Of a stretch of DNA of 64,000 nt, positions 12,101 through 21,640 are shown piece after piece. The notes beneath the pieces were generated by a model, which saw nothing but the letters and a program-made list of their open reading frames with translations, did not search any database and had not been told where the DNA came from. A program made the position numbers and the translations under genes. The stretch is from NCBI GenBank assembly GCA_949752795.1, contig OX457061.1:122532152-122596151 (forward strand), written 5' to 3'. Source of the stretch: Hyperoodon ampullatus. Taxonomy: Eukaryota; Chordata; Mammalia; Artiodactyla; Ziphiidae. The first letter of the stretch is position 1, and each line of letters opens with the position of its first letter.

Positions 12101-13699
12101 CATCAAATTGCAGCGATGGTGAACTAGATTAGTTCAGTCATGCTGTTTTTCTTAACAAGGGAAAAATGATGCCGTTCACAATTTTGCTATTTGATAGCAT
12201 TTTCTCTACTTAAAGAGCGTTTTAAAATACCGTAATGTATGCTTCCTAACCTTGCTAACTTAATACTCAAATTATAATCGAGCACAAAACTACCCATTTT
12301 TACAAATAAGTTGCTGATTTCACATCCTAAATTTAAATTTGAATTATGAACTTCTCTGGGTATTAAATAAATGCATTTATCAGTAATACGTTTTTCCAAC
12401 CAAAGCAATGTGAAACTATTCAAGTATACCTGAAAAGTTTCTCATGAACACGACGGAGGAACTAACTGAATAGGCAGAACGTATCCCAAATAAACTTTTC
12501 AGAAACTTTAATTACATAGACCTGAGAGCTGTACGGTAACATCTGAAATACCAGGTTTCGTACATTAGCAATTACTCCTTTAAAAAAAACAAACAACTGA
12601 GGACTGAGCTAATAGGCTTTTAAATTAACCTCTAAGCTAAGTGCAAGCTAAAAAGATGCACGATGTGTGCCGGTTCTGGCATCTTGTTATTTATAACCGC
12701 CGCCCAAAGCTCCGATAAGTGGAAATGGCCGTTTCTAAAAACCTCAGTGACGGTCAAAAGAACAGACGTGCGAAAGGACGAAGAAAGAAACCCTGATGGC
12801 TGCCAACCGGAGGGCAAAACAGCAGAGGCTGCGCGCTCCCCACGTTGGGAGCGGCTGCCCGGGATGCTGACACGGCCGCTCGGCTCGCAGCCAGGCGTCC
12901 CCTGCACCCTGCACCCGCGGGACGGGGAACGGGATCCTCGTCGCCCGCGGCGTCAGGCCCTAGTAGCTCCCCAGACCATGGGAGCTACTCCCCGGGGCCG
13001 AGCGCCGGCTCGGGCAGCAAAACAAAGAAGGCGCCTCCGTTCCACAAGGAGCCGCCGGGCTGCAGGACAGCTACTCCGGGCCCTCTTCTCGGCCGCCCGC
13101 TTTGTTTCGCGCCCCGGCCCCCGCAGAGGAGGAGGGGGAGACAGGGCGCGGGTGGGGTCGCGCGCGGGCGCGGGTCCGCGGCGCGCGAGCCTGTCGGCTG
13201 CGGGCGGAGGGCCGAGTTGCAGCACTTTGTTGTTTGCTTCCTACTAGAGACGCCGGAACGGGCTCGCGCTGCGCCCAGGTCTGGGGGCCCCGCACCCCAC
13301 CGACGTCGCGTCTGCTCCGCTCCCAGAGCACCCGCGGGGCGCGCAGGGCAGGCCCGTCCCGCCGTCACTTACGCTCTTATCCAGCTCGATCTTCACCTTC
13401 TTCTGGGAGATGCTCTTCTGGATCCTCTTGCTGAAGCTCGCGTTGCCCGCCGCCCGGCCGCACCGCTCGCCGTCCTCGCGCAGACAGCACAGCTGCCCCG
13501 GGCCCGGCCCGGCCGCTCCCGGGGGCCCCGCCGCCGAGACTCCACCGGCGCCCGGCACCTCGGTCCCGGCGCCCGCTCCGGCCCCGTTCCCGGCCGAGGC
13601 GGCGGCGGCGGCGGCAGCGGCGGCAGCGGCGACCACGGCGGCCACGGCGGCGGCCGCGTCCCCGCCGCGGCTCATGTCCTCGGGTGTGAAGCCGTTCAT
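9017..13699 (-). CDS. SAP30: SAP30, Sin3A-associated protein 30 (complete, 4 coding exons)
   Basis: SAP30 is a subunit of the nuclear Sin3-HDAC1/2 corepressor complex; it bridges Sin3 to partners and binds nucleic acid. Coding exons on the minus strand are 13699-13373, 11822-11697, 11293-11195 and 9139-9017. All junctions are GT-AG and phase 0, giving 109+42+33+40 = 224 residues; the human protein is about 220. Residues 15-34 are alanine-rich with an 11-Ala run (24-34). Residues 35-68 are Gly/Ala/Pro-rich. The atypical zinc finger is visible as C71/C72, C80, C116 and H119. A basic nuclear-localisation-like stretch RNRRKRK lies at about 128-134. The Sin3-binding domain fills the C-terminal half (about 155-224, from [20 protein letters not shown] onward). 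The protein ends KVDSGVH and stops with TAG. The start is the first ATG of the GC-rich exon and matches the family N-terminus MNGFTP. SAP30L is the alternative paralogue, but the long Ala/Gly N-terminus fits SAP30. Confidence 0.97.
9140..11194 (-). other. SAP30: SAP30 intron 3
   Basis: This is a 2.05 kb AT-rich intron between coding exons 3 and 4. I see no SINE, LINE or other recognisable element in it, which contrasts with the repeat-dense flanks. Confidence 0.85.
11195..11293 (-). CDS. SAP30: SAP30 coding exon 3
   Basis: This exon encodes residues 152-184 ([15 protein letters not shown] to NKAQLVE), the first half of the Sin3-interaction domain. The acceptor is ccag and the donor is GTATAT (11194-11189). 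Confidence 0.96.
11294..11696 (-). other. SAP30: SAP30 intron 2
   Basis: A 403 bp intron with GTAGGT donor and CAG acceptor. Nothing else is recognisable in it. Confidence 0.9.
11697..11822 (-). CDS. SAP30: SAP30 coding exon 2
   Basis: This exon encodes residues 110-151 ([12 protein letters not shown] to DIDTPE). The acceptor is tttcag and the donor is GTAGGT (11696-11691). It contributes the C116 and H119 zinc ligands and the RNRRKRK basic stretch, followed by an acidic SDDDGGD segment. Confidence 0.96.
11823..13372 (-). other. SAP30: SAP30 intron 1
   Basis: A 1.55 kb intron with GTAAGT donor. Its 5' part (about 12820-13372) lies in the CpG island and is very GC-rich; its 3' part is AT-rich and unremarkable. 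Long open frames on both strands in the GC-rich part are compositional. Confidence 0.85.
13373..13699 (-). CDS. SAP30: SAP30 coding exon 1
   Basis: This exon encodes residues 1-109, from MNGFTP to KIELDKS. The donor GTAAGT lies at 13372-13367. It is extremely GC-rich and sits inside the CpG island. It carries the poly-alanine tract and the first zinc ligands (CC at 71-72, C80). Confidence 0.97.
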
Positions 13700-14009
13700 G
13701 TCACCGCGCTCGCGGCGCCGCGCTGACAGAAACTCCGCTCGCCGCGCCGCTCGCCTCTCGGGAGACGTCGGAGTCTAGGCGGTCCCTCAGGCACCTGCCC
13801 GGCGGCGGCTACTCACTCTGCGCCCGCAGCCTCCGGACAACACCGCGGGCCCCCGGCCTGCCGGTGTCTGCTGGCGCCGGGACAGTGGACGGGGCTTGGG
13901 GTCGGGAACCAGAACCTGGCGTCGCCTAGAGCCGGGACGCCGCTCACTGTCACATGGAGACTCCTCAGCAGTTGGACCACGGCGCCTCCGCCTCCCTCCG
14001 GCTCTCGAC

Positions 14010-14030
14010 CTGCGCAAGCGCGTTGCGCCC
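14010..14030. promoter_or_regulatory. NRF1-like palindromic GC motif
   Basis: The sequence tgcgcaagcgcgttgcgc resembles two overlapping NRF1 half-site pairs (TGCGCATGCGC type). It lies about 310 bp above the SAP30 ATG and next to the ZNF143-like motifs. The assignment is by motif similarity only. Confidence 0.5.
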
Positions 14031-14070
14031 TTGCCCGTCCCGCCCCCTCCACTCTGTCGCATGGCACCAC

Positions 14071-14082
14071 GGGAATTGTAGT
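14071..14082 (-). promoter_or_regulatory. ZNF143/THAP11 (SBS-type) motif 1
   Basis: The minus strand reads ACTACAATTCCC, the core of the Staf/ZNF143 SBS element. An ETS-like cttccgg follows at about 14086-14092. The position, roughly 370 bp above the SAP30 ATG within the CpG island, is typical of functional copies. Confidence 0.65.
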
Positions 14083-14141
14083 TTTCTTCCGGGGAGCCAA
14101 CCTGAGCTCCAATCTGACCCAGCGCTTCGCGGTTTAGGGGA

Positions 14142-14168
14142 ACTACTTATCCCAGCATTCATGGCGCG
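14142..14168 (+). promoter_or_regulatory. ZNF143/THAP11 (SBS-type) motif 2, extended form
   Basis: The plus strand reads ACTAC-tta-TCCCAGCATTC followed by atggcgcg. This matches the extended ZNF143/THAP11 element (ACTACAnnTCCCAGCATGC then GCGC) with a few mismatches. It is oriented opposite to motif 1 and lies 60 bp from it. Confidence 0.6.
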
Positions 14169-14180
14169 GAGGCGGGTCGG

Positions 14181-14183
<3 letters not shown>

Positions 14184-14215
<32 letters not shown>
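14184..14215. repeat. Pure poly-T tract of about 32 in CpG-island DNA
   Basis: The run sits 16 bp beyond the second ZNF143-like motif with no SINE body next to it. It is probably a length-variable mononucleotide repeat. Confidence 0.85.
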
Positions 14216-14216
<1 letters not shown>

Positions 14217-15489
14217 GTGAAACACAGGGAAAACAGGGGCGTGTGGTAAGCGTTGCAAGGTTTTCTGGCTTCTGGTCTCTCCCGGGAAGTTGGACTGTGT
14301 TTAGCTCCTGAATTTTACAGAGCTGGCATTCTACATGAAGAGGTCACTCAACTCCTGAGGCGAAGCACAAAACGCGGGGGGCGGGAGTAGGAGGGAAGGG
14401 CAGGGAGCTTGTGGGAAAAAAGTTTCGGGCTGTTTTCGTATCTGTGGAAAAAGTTTTTGGTGTGACTACGTTTTTGTGGGAAACCCAGACCGAGGAGAAC
14501 GGGCGCCCTGGTGTTTTTCGGGTCCCGGAGGTCCCGCAGCTAACACCACGGGATCTGATAGCAAGCAGTTCCGCCGACTGACGCCCCAGACTGTCTGTGA
14601 GGGCGCCTGCCGGGGGGAAACGCGCGTCCCGACCTCCGCGCCGGGATGGGGCTGATGTCGGGCTGGAGGCCGCCTCCAGATCCTCGCATTGTCCCTGAGA
14701 GGAATGCGCTGGCTTGCGGGACGCACACTGCCACTTCTTGAGGTGGAGCTGCTGATAAATGGACTTAACGGCGTTGCTTTTCGCTTCCACCCCCTGCCTC
14801 TCCACTTTCTCCTCGAGGGAACTGGGAGCCAGTCTAATAGCATTTAAAATGGACGTGTAGCCCCTCCGAGTCTCGGTCAGCCTGGGGCTCCCGGAGCCCG
14901 AAGGCGCGCTCCCGGCCGAGAGCGCAGGGAAAGCGCAGCTCCGGGGTCGTCGTCGGCGCGCGCGTGTCGGTGTACGTGTCTGCGCGCGCGTGTGCATGTG
15001 TACGTGTGGGTGCGTGCGTGTGGAGGGCGGGGTGAAGGTTGGGAGAGGCTAGTACTAAAGCTGCGCCTTTGCTAATTGCAGCGCGTCATTATTTATCAGT
15101 ACGTATATCTTGCTTAACAATCCCATTGTTTAAAAAAATAGAAAGCAGTAGGGTTTTTGGAAAGTTCTTTTATATTTACTGAGTAAACTTATTGATAGAT
15201 GATTTTTTAAAAATGTAAACTGTCATCTGCCCTGAAATTCAAAGCCATTCAGTCCATCTGTGCACTTATGTTTTAGGATATAGCAAAGGAAGAAAAAAAA
15301 AAAAATGTAGTGGGCAAAAGAAAGATGCTGAATGGTGAGTATTTGTGTTATCTTTTCAAGCTGTACTGCCCAACAATGTGTCTGCTAGCCTTATGTGGAT
15401 ACTGAGCACTCGAAATGTGGTTATTGTGACTGAAAAACTGAATTGTTAATTTTAATTCATTTAAATTTTTAAAACTGATTTCAGTTATT
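14216..15489. other. CpG-island shoulder and flank upstream of SAP30
   Basis: Moderately GC-rich to about 15040, then AT-rich. The open frames here (for example 14344-14997, minus) show no recognisable domain and track GC content. I see no gene. Confidence 0.65.
14955..15025. repeat. Alternating purine-pyrimidine (TG/CG) repeat
   Basis: Interrupted gcgcgcgtgt, gtacgtgt, gcgcgcgcgtgtgcatgtgt and gtgcgtgcgtgtg units form a tract with Z-DNA potential at the outer edge of the SAP30 CpG island. Confidence 0.8.
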
Positions 15490-15499
15490 GGAAAACTTT

Positions 15500-15716
15500 T
15501 AATGTTTTGTTTTTGGGTTTTTTTGCGGTACGCGGGCCTCTCACTGTTGTGGCCTCTCCCGGTGCGGAGCACAGGCTCCGGACTTGCAGGCTCAGCGGTC
15601 ATGGCTCACGGGCCCAGCCTCTCCGCGGCACGTGGGATCCTCCCGGACCAGGGCACGAACCCGTATCCCCTGCATCGGCAGGCGGACTCTCAACCACCGC
15701 GCCACCAGGGAAGCCC
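15500..15716 (-). mobile_element. CHR-2-type SINE
   Basis: Reverse orientation: gcggtacgcgggcctctcac to ccaccagggaagcc, after a T-rich tail. A 10-bp target duplication GGAAAACTTT lies at 15490-15499 and 15717-15726. Confidence 0.9.
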
Positions 15717-15726
15717 GGAAAACTTT

Positions 15727-16617
15727 CACATATGTTTGGAACAACTTGGATAGGAATCTACTTTTTCAACTTAAATTTTATGAAATCTAAATTTAGCATC
15801 TGAACTGTGATGTGCCGGTATGTATAAACTACCAGCAGGATTTCATGACTTAGTACCAGACGTTTTTTTAAAGAATACTGATTAGCTTAGTAACAATTTT
15901 TATATTGATTACATGTTCAAATGATTATATTTTGGCTATACTGGGTTAAATAAAACATTAAAATTTACCTGTTGCCATTTTTCAAAATGTGCCTACTATA
16001 ACATTTAAAACTACACATGTGGCTCACATTATATGTGTATTTAGGTATTAAAACGCAGAATAATACTATCTATTGTTTATAGATATATTTTCTTAAATAG
16101 TAAAAATGAGACTATATGGATAGAATGGACACACACCAGCTTCAAGGTGGTGGTCATCTCTTAGGAGAAAGGCCAATGGATGGTATCTGGGAATGGCTAA
16201 AAGGTGGTTTCCATTTGTAAGTTTTTATTTGTTAAAAACAGTCTAAAGCAAACATGATATTGGGATGTTGGATTTTCATATTTTTAATAATGTTATATAA
16301 TTTAAAATAATTTATATTATTGTTTGGTTCTTGCCCTTAAAAGTTTATAGTCTACCTTCTGCAACTGTGATCAAATCAGTTCATGTATGGTATAGTTATA
16401 TATCAATTTCATGTGAATTTTACTAAAGTGACGAATTGTGGCTATGCTTCCTTTACAGACAATACAGTGTTTTTAGAAGTTTCAGTCACTCATTTATTGC
16501 ATGCTAGGATCTTTTCTAGGCTCTGGGGATACAAAAATAATTGGGAGAGGGTCCTAGCCATTTTGGAGCTCACAGTCTAATAGGGGAGACAGGTAGCTTA
16601 ACAAGCACATGATACAT
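15727..16617. other. Intergenic AT-rich stretch
   Basis: No gene. The segment at about 16480-16600 (tcatttattgcatgctagg ... ggagctcacagtctaatagg) looks like an old mammalian-wide interspersed repeat whose family I cannot name with confidence. Confidence 0.6.
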
Positions 16618-16976
16618 GCTGTAGACTGAATGTTTGTGTCCCCACAAAATTCATATGTTGAAACCTAATCCTTGTGTGATAATATTTGAAGGTAGGATCT
16701 TTGGGAGGTGATTAGGCCATGAGGGTGGAGCCCTCAGGAATGGGATTAGTGCCCTTAGAAAAGAGGCTCTAGAGAGCAACCTCACTCCTCCTGCCATCCA
16801 TGGGAGAAGACGCCAATCTATCAACCAGAAAGTGGACACTCACCAGCCATGAACCTGTCAGCACCTTGATCTTGAACTTCCCACCCTCCAGAACTGTAAG
16901 AAATAAATTTCTTTTGTTTATAAGCCACCTACTCTATGGTATTTATTTTTTATAGTAGCCTAGACAGACTAAGACA
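16618..16976 (+). mobile_element. Solo LTR of ERVL-MaLR type (MLT1-like)
   Basis: Starts TGCTGTAGACTGAATGTTTG and ends cagactaagaca, with the typical internal order: tgggaggtgattaggccatg, ggagccctcaggaatgggat, then aactgtaagaaataaatttc carrying the polyadenylation signal. No internal retroviral region adjoins it. Confidence 0.8.
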
Positions 16977-17652
16977 CATACCTCAATAAAATTAGAGGAA
17001 AAGTACGGACTTAGCACACAGAAGGAAATGATTCACCTCTGACAAGTAGAAAACATTCCTGGAGTAGGTGACATGTAAATTTGAGATTTAAAGTATCTCT
17101 TCAGTGAATCTGTCCTCCCTACAAAGAAATTTTCTTAACAACCATGGATCATTGTTTATGTCTAAAACTCCTCATATTCAGGGCAGGTAATAATTTCCTG
17201 CTCTAAGTATAATTCACAGTCAAGGTTGGAATCAGGTTTTGGGGAGCTTCAAGTTTATATAATCTGAGGGGTCTTCTTTAAGAAAAATATACAGAATTAT
17301 GAATGTAAAATTAGATACAAGCCTTTTAAGGGACTCTGAACCTTACATCCATTAGCTTCATGCTAAATTTACCTCACAATAGACAATATGGAAAATGATT
17401 TATGAAACCTAAATTATAAGAGTGTTTTTGACATCATCAAAATATTCTTTTTTTTCTGAAAGGGTTCAAAATATTCTTCAAAAAGCATTTTCCCCTGCCT
17501 TTCTTCCCTCTAAGGCTTTTAATATGATTGAACTTTTCTGGTTTTATTACAAAATAAACAATTAAATAAATTAATTTCAAAATATGCAAATTAGTACATA
17601 ATCTTCACATGAACATGATGGTAAATTCAAATAATACAAAAAGTTTCAATAT
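16977..17652. other. Intergenic AT-rich stretch
   Basis: No gene or confidently identified repeat. Confidence 0.6.
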
Positions 17653-17666
17653 AAAAAATAAAAGCC

Positions 17667-17884
17667 GGGCTTCCCTGGTGTCACAGTGGTTGAGAGTCCG
17701 CCTGCCGATGCAGGGGACACGGGTTTGTGCCCTGGTCTGGGAAGATCCCACATGCCGCGGAGCGGCTGGGCCCGTGAGCCATGGCCGCTGGGCCTGCGTG
17801 TCCGGAGCCTGTGCTCCGCAACGGGAGAGGCCACAACAGTGAGAGGCCCGCATACCCCCCAAAAAAATAATAATAAAAAATTAA
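17667..17884 (+). mobile_element. CHR-2-type SINE
   Basis: Starts gggcttccctggtgtcacag. It has a perfect 14-bp target duplication AAAAAATAAAAGCC at 17653-17666 and 17885-17898, so the insertion is young. Confidence 0.93.
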
Positions 17885-17898
17885 AAAAAATAAAAGCC

Positions 17899-18930
17899 TA
17901 TTTCCTCTCATCTCCCCAAATCCGTGTCCCTAAAAGCAACCAATGTTAACAAGTTCTGTGTTTCCTTCTAGAAAAACATATGCATATACCAGTATATACA
18001 TGTCTCTACATGAATAATTCTATTTTATTGCAGCTAAGGATCACGCTGTTTTATACCATGCTTTCTTTTACATAGTTTAAAATACAGCAAGCATACCAAA
18101 AAAGTGCACAAAACATAAATATCCAATTTAAGCAGTTTTGGTAAAACAATCATCTATATAACTACTACCCAGGTCAAGAAATAGAACATTGTCAACAGGG
18201 CCAGCTTTCTGGGCATGCAAACAGCGCAGAGGCACAGGGCAGAGACTCAGAAGCCCACCCCTTCCGACCCCTTACTCTCTCCACTCTGCTTGTGGTTCAG
18301 TGATCATCATCATCATGAAATTCTTAACCATTCATCTTTGAATTTCTGGGTTCTGGCGGATCTCTCCTTGCCCATCTCTGCACTGCCTGAGCACTCCGCG
18401 CTGACGCTGAGAGTGACCGCTGTGGTGCGCAGCCCTTCCCTCTCCCCGCCCCACGCTGAGTTGTGGGTCAGGCCGCGGGTGCCTGTGAGGGTCTGCCTTT
18501 GACCAATAAGAATCACTATACCCAAGGGAGAGCGACGTTTAGTAGCAAATTAGAAAACACCATGACAGGTCGAGAGAGAGCGACGACGGAAGAAAGAAGG
18601 ATTTTTGCATTGGGTCCCACCAGTTGTGCCGCTGGCCTTGATTGACAGCCCTGAGTGACCGCATGTGCTCCTCCTCCATCTAACCCCTCACCGGCCAGCA
18701 GCAGCTATCCTGATTTCTGGTATTCACTGCCTGCCTTTTCTTTATAATTTTACCGCACAATTATGAACTCTAAAAAGACTTTTTAGTTTTTTGTGTGTTT
18801 TTGAACCTTTTTAAAGTGGAATCGTGTACTTCGTTATTGTTTTCTCTGGCTTCTTCACTGTCTTGAAGATCTGCTTCTACCTCGCTTAACTAGCTCTTTT
18901 CATTGTGGATGAATAAAATACTTTATTTAA
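17899..18930. other. Intergenic stretch
   Basis: No gene. A moderately GC-rich patch at about 18200-18500 and 18620-18700 has no coding signature that I can see. Confidence 0.55.
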
Positions 18931-21640
18931 CCATTTTATTGTTGATGGACATAGGGGTTGTTTCCAGTTTAGGGATATTAAAAGCAACCTTGCCATGATC
19001 ATTCTTGTACATGTGCCCTGATACCTCTGTGCTTACAGTTTAATAGGACAGGTATTTAGGAACAGAATTGCTGAGTCATAGAGTATGCATAGCTGCAACT
19101 TTACTGGGTACTTCCAAACTTTGACACTTCCACAAGTCTTTTTTTTTTTTTTAAACGATCCAATGGATTTGTCTGTTATCTCATTGTGATTTTACACCGA
19201 GTATTCCTGATTACTGATGAGGTTATATGTTAATTGGTCTTTGGGCTTTCCTTTTTGGAAGCTTCTGTTTAGGACTTCAGCTGTTCTTCTATTGGGTTTG
19301 TGACTTTTTCTATTGATTTGTAGTTCTTTATATATTCTGAATAAGAGCCATTTCTTGAAATTATGTATTGCAAATATCTTTCCTACTCTATTACTTGCCT
19401 TTTGGCTGTAGTGGCGACTTTTGGTTAAAGTCTTTTAAATTTTTATTTATTTATTTATTTATTTAATTTGGTTGCCCCAGGTCTTAGTTGCAGCACTCGG
19501 GCTCCTTAGTTATGGCATGCGAACTCTTAGTTGCAGCATGCACGTGGGATCTAGTTCCCTGACCAGGGATCGAACCCCGGCCCACTGCATCGGGAGTGCG
19601 GAGTCCTAACCACTGCACCACCAGGGAAGTCCCTAAAGTCTTTTACTGTGGAAAAAAATATATCAATCTTTTCTTTTATGACTGGTCATTTTTGTGACTT
19701 AATAGTTCCTTAGTATCTTAGTACCTTCAAAGTCATGAAGATACTTTTCTATATTACCTTCTCACCAGAGTGTTTTTATCAATTTCATTAGACCTTTCAA
19801 AGGACTGATTTTAGTTTTGTTCATGGTTTCTATGGTATTTTTTTTCTATTTCAGTTCTTCTCTTTTATTATTTCCTTCTACTTTCTGTTTATTTTGCTAT
19901 TCTTTTACTCATTTCTTTACAAATATGTTCATTAGAAGGTATACATTTCCCTATGAATACTATTTTGTCTACATCCCACACATCATAATATTATCTAAAT
20001 TCCTTCATGATTATTTTTGATGCCTAAATTATTTGGATGGAGATGTCTTAATTTCCAAACATATACAGATGGTCTTGTATCTCTAAATCCACTAAAATTT
20101 AATGAGGTTTGCTTTTTAACCAAGAATATGGTTGATTTTTTAAAATATTCTGTATGTATTTGAAAACAATTTATATTGTGCTGTTAGGTCAGTGTTCTAT
20201 TTATGTCCATCAAGTATTATTAAATGGACTAATCAGTCATATGTATCCTTACAGACTTTTTATCTCCTTGTTCCAACTAATTACTAAATTAAAATGTCCC
20301 ACTTAGCTTGTAGATTTATTTCTCTTCTTAGTTCTGTCAATTTTTCCTCTGCATATGTTAAGACCATATTATTTATACAAATTAAAAACTGTTATGTAAA
20401 CCCAGAACTGAACATTTTAACATTCTGTAGTGACCTTCATAATCTCTGTAATGATTTTAGCCTTAAATTCTATTTTGTCTGGTTGCTATCAATATAGTTA
20501 CAACACCTGTCTTTTACTTAGTGTTTGCATGATATATATTTCCATCTTTTTACTTTCAGCCTTTCTGTATCCTGATGTCTTAGATATGTTTCTAAAACAT
20601 GTGGTTTTGCATATTTTCTTTTAAAATCTGGCCTGATAATCTTTGTTTTAACTAGGGTATTTAGTCTATTTATAGTTATGTAATTACTAATATATTTCAA
20701 TATATTTAAACCCAAACATATTAATCCTTCACTTTTTGTGCTTTATATTTGTTGTGCCTACTCTACATTTTTATCCTTTTTTTGCTTTCTTTTGGATTTT
20801 TTTTAATAATCCCATTTCCCCCCAATTAGTTTGGAAATTATACACTATTTTTCTATTCTTTTGACCCTAAAACTTATAATATGTTTTCTTTACTTTTTTT
20901 AGCCCAGTATTAATCTTTACTTTGCCCTCTTTCTAGAAAATGCAAAGTTCCATTGAGAATCATCTTTTTTTTTTTTTCTGCCTTCTTTAAAATTTTTTTT
21001 TCTATCTTTGATTTTCTATGGTTTCACATAAAGTAAAATGCCTTTTATTTTTTTAAATCCTGCTTGTACTTTATTGGGCTTCTTATAGATTAACATCTTT
21101 AATCAATTCTCAGAAATTTTCAGCCATCATCTCTTCACATATTGTCTGGGTCCTTATTCTCTCATTCATTTCTGGGACTACAGTTTGATATATATATTAG
21201 GCCATCCCAGTGTATCCTCCATGTCTCTTGCTCTATCTTCAATATTTTTTATTTTTAATTTTGTCTCTCCTTCCCTCATTTGGGATGTTTCTTTTAACCT
21301 ATCTTCCAGTCAGTCATTCTCTCTTTAGGTGTGCCTAATCTGCTCTAAAATTTACCCATAGTTTTTATACCTTTAACTATTCTATTTTCTAGTTTTATAA
21401 TTCCCATTTGGTTATTTTTCAAATCTTAAATGTCACTTTTTATGGTTTCCAGTTCCTTGACAAAATTTATAAGCTTGACTTCTTTCCATGAACATAACAA
21501 GCATAGTGGTATAAAGACTATGTTTGTTATCAAGTCTTTTTGTCTGTTGTTTCTCTTGGTGCTGGCTAATTCTTGACTCTTCTTTCATCCCATTATCTTT
21601 GATTGTTTTCTATTCATTTTATTTGAAAACTTAATTATGG
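18931..21640 (-). mobile_element. Old LINE-1-like block
   Basis: Reverse-oriented LINE-1 text includes gttgatggacataggggttg and tgctgagtcatagagtatgc near the 3' end. Further in are the T-rich, C-poor stretches typical of inverted ORF2 and ORF1 sequence. It is highly diverged and broken by a SINE. The borders are approximate. Confidence 0.65.
19438..19633 (-). mobile_element. CHR-type SINE (older form)
   Basis: Reverse orientation, from a tttatttatttattta tail to caccaccagggaagtccc. A 12-bp target duplication TAAAGTCTTTTA lies at 19426-19437 and 19634-19645. Confidence 0.9.

Larger units (their letters stand above)
12820..14180. promoter_or_regulatory. SAP30: CpG island covering the SAP30 first exon and promoter
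   Basis: CpG dinucleotides are dense from about 12820 to 14180, against CpG-poor flanks. A less dense shoulder continues to about 15040. The island covers exon 1, the start of intron 1 and the upstream promoter, as expected for a housekeeping chromatin gene. The transcription start is probably a few hundred bases above 13700 but cannot be placed from sequence alone. Confidence 0.85.

Noticed and set aside
12663..13726. Long plus-strand open frames (194 and 293 codons) antisense to SAP30 exon 1
   Set aside because: They lie in CpG-island DNA, where stop codons are rare. The residues are low-complexity Arg/Pro/Ala/Gly, and the opposite strand holds the real SAP30 exon.
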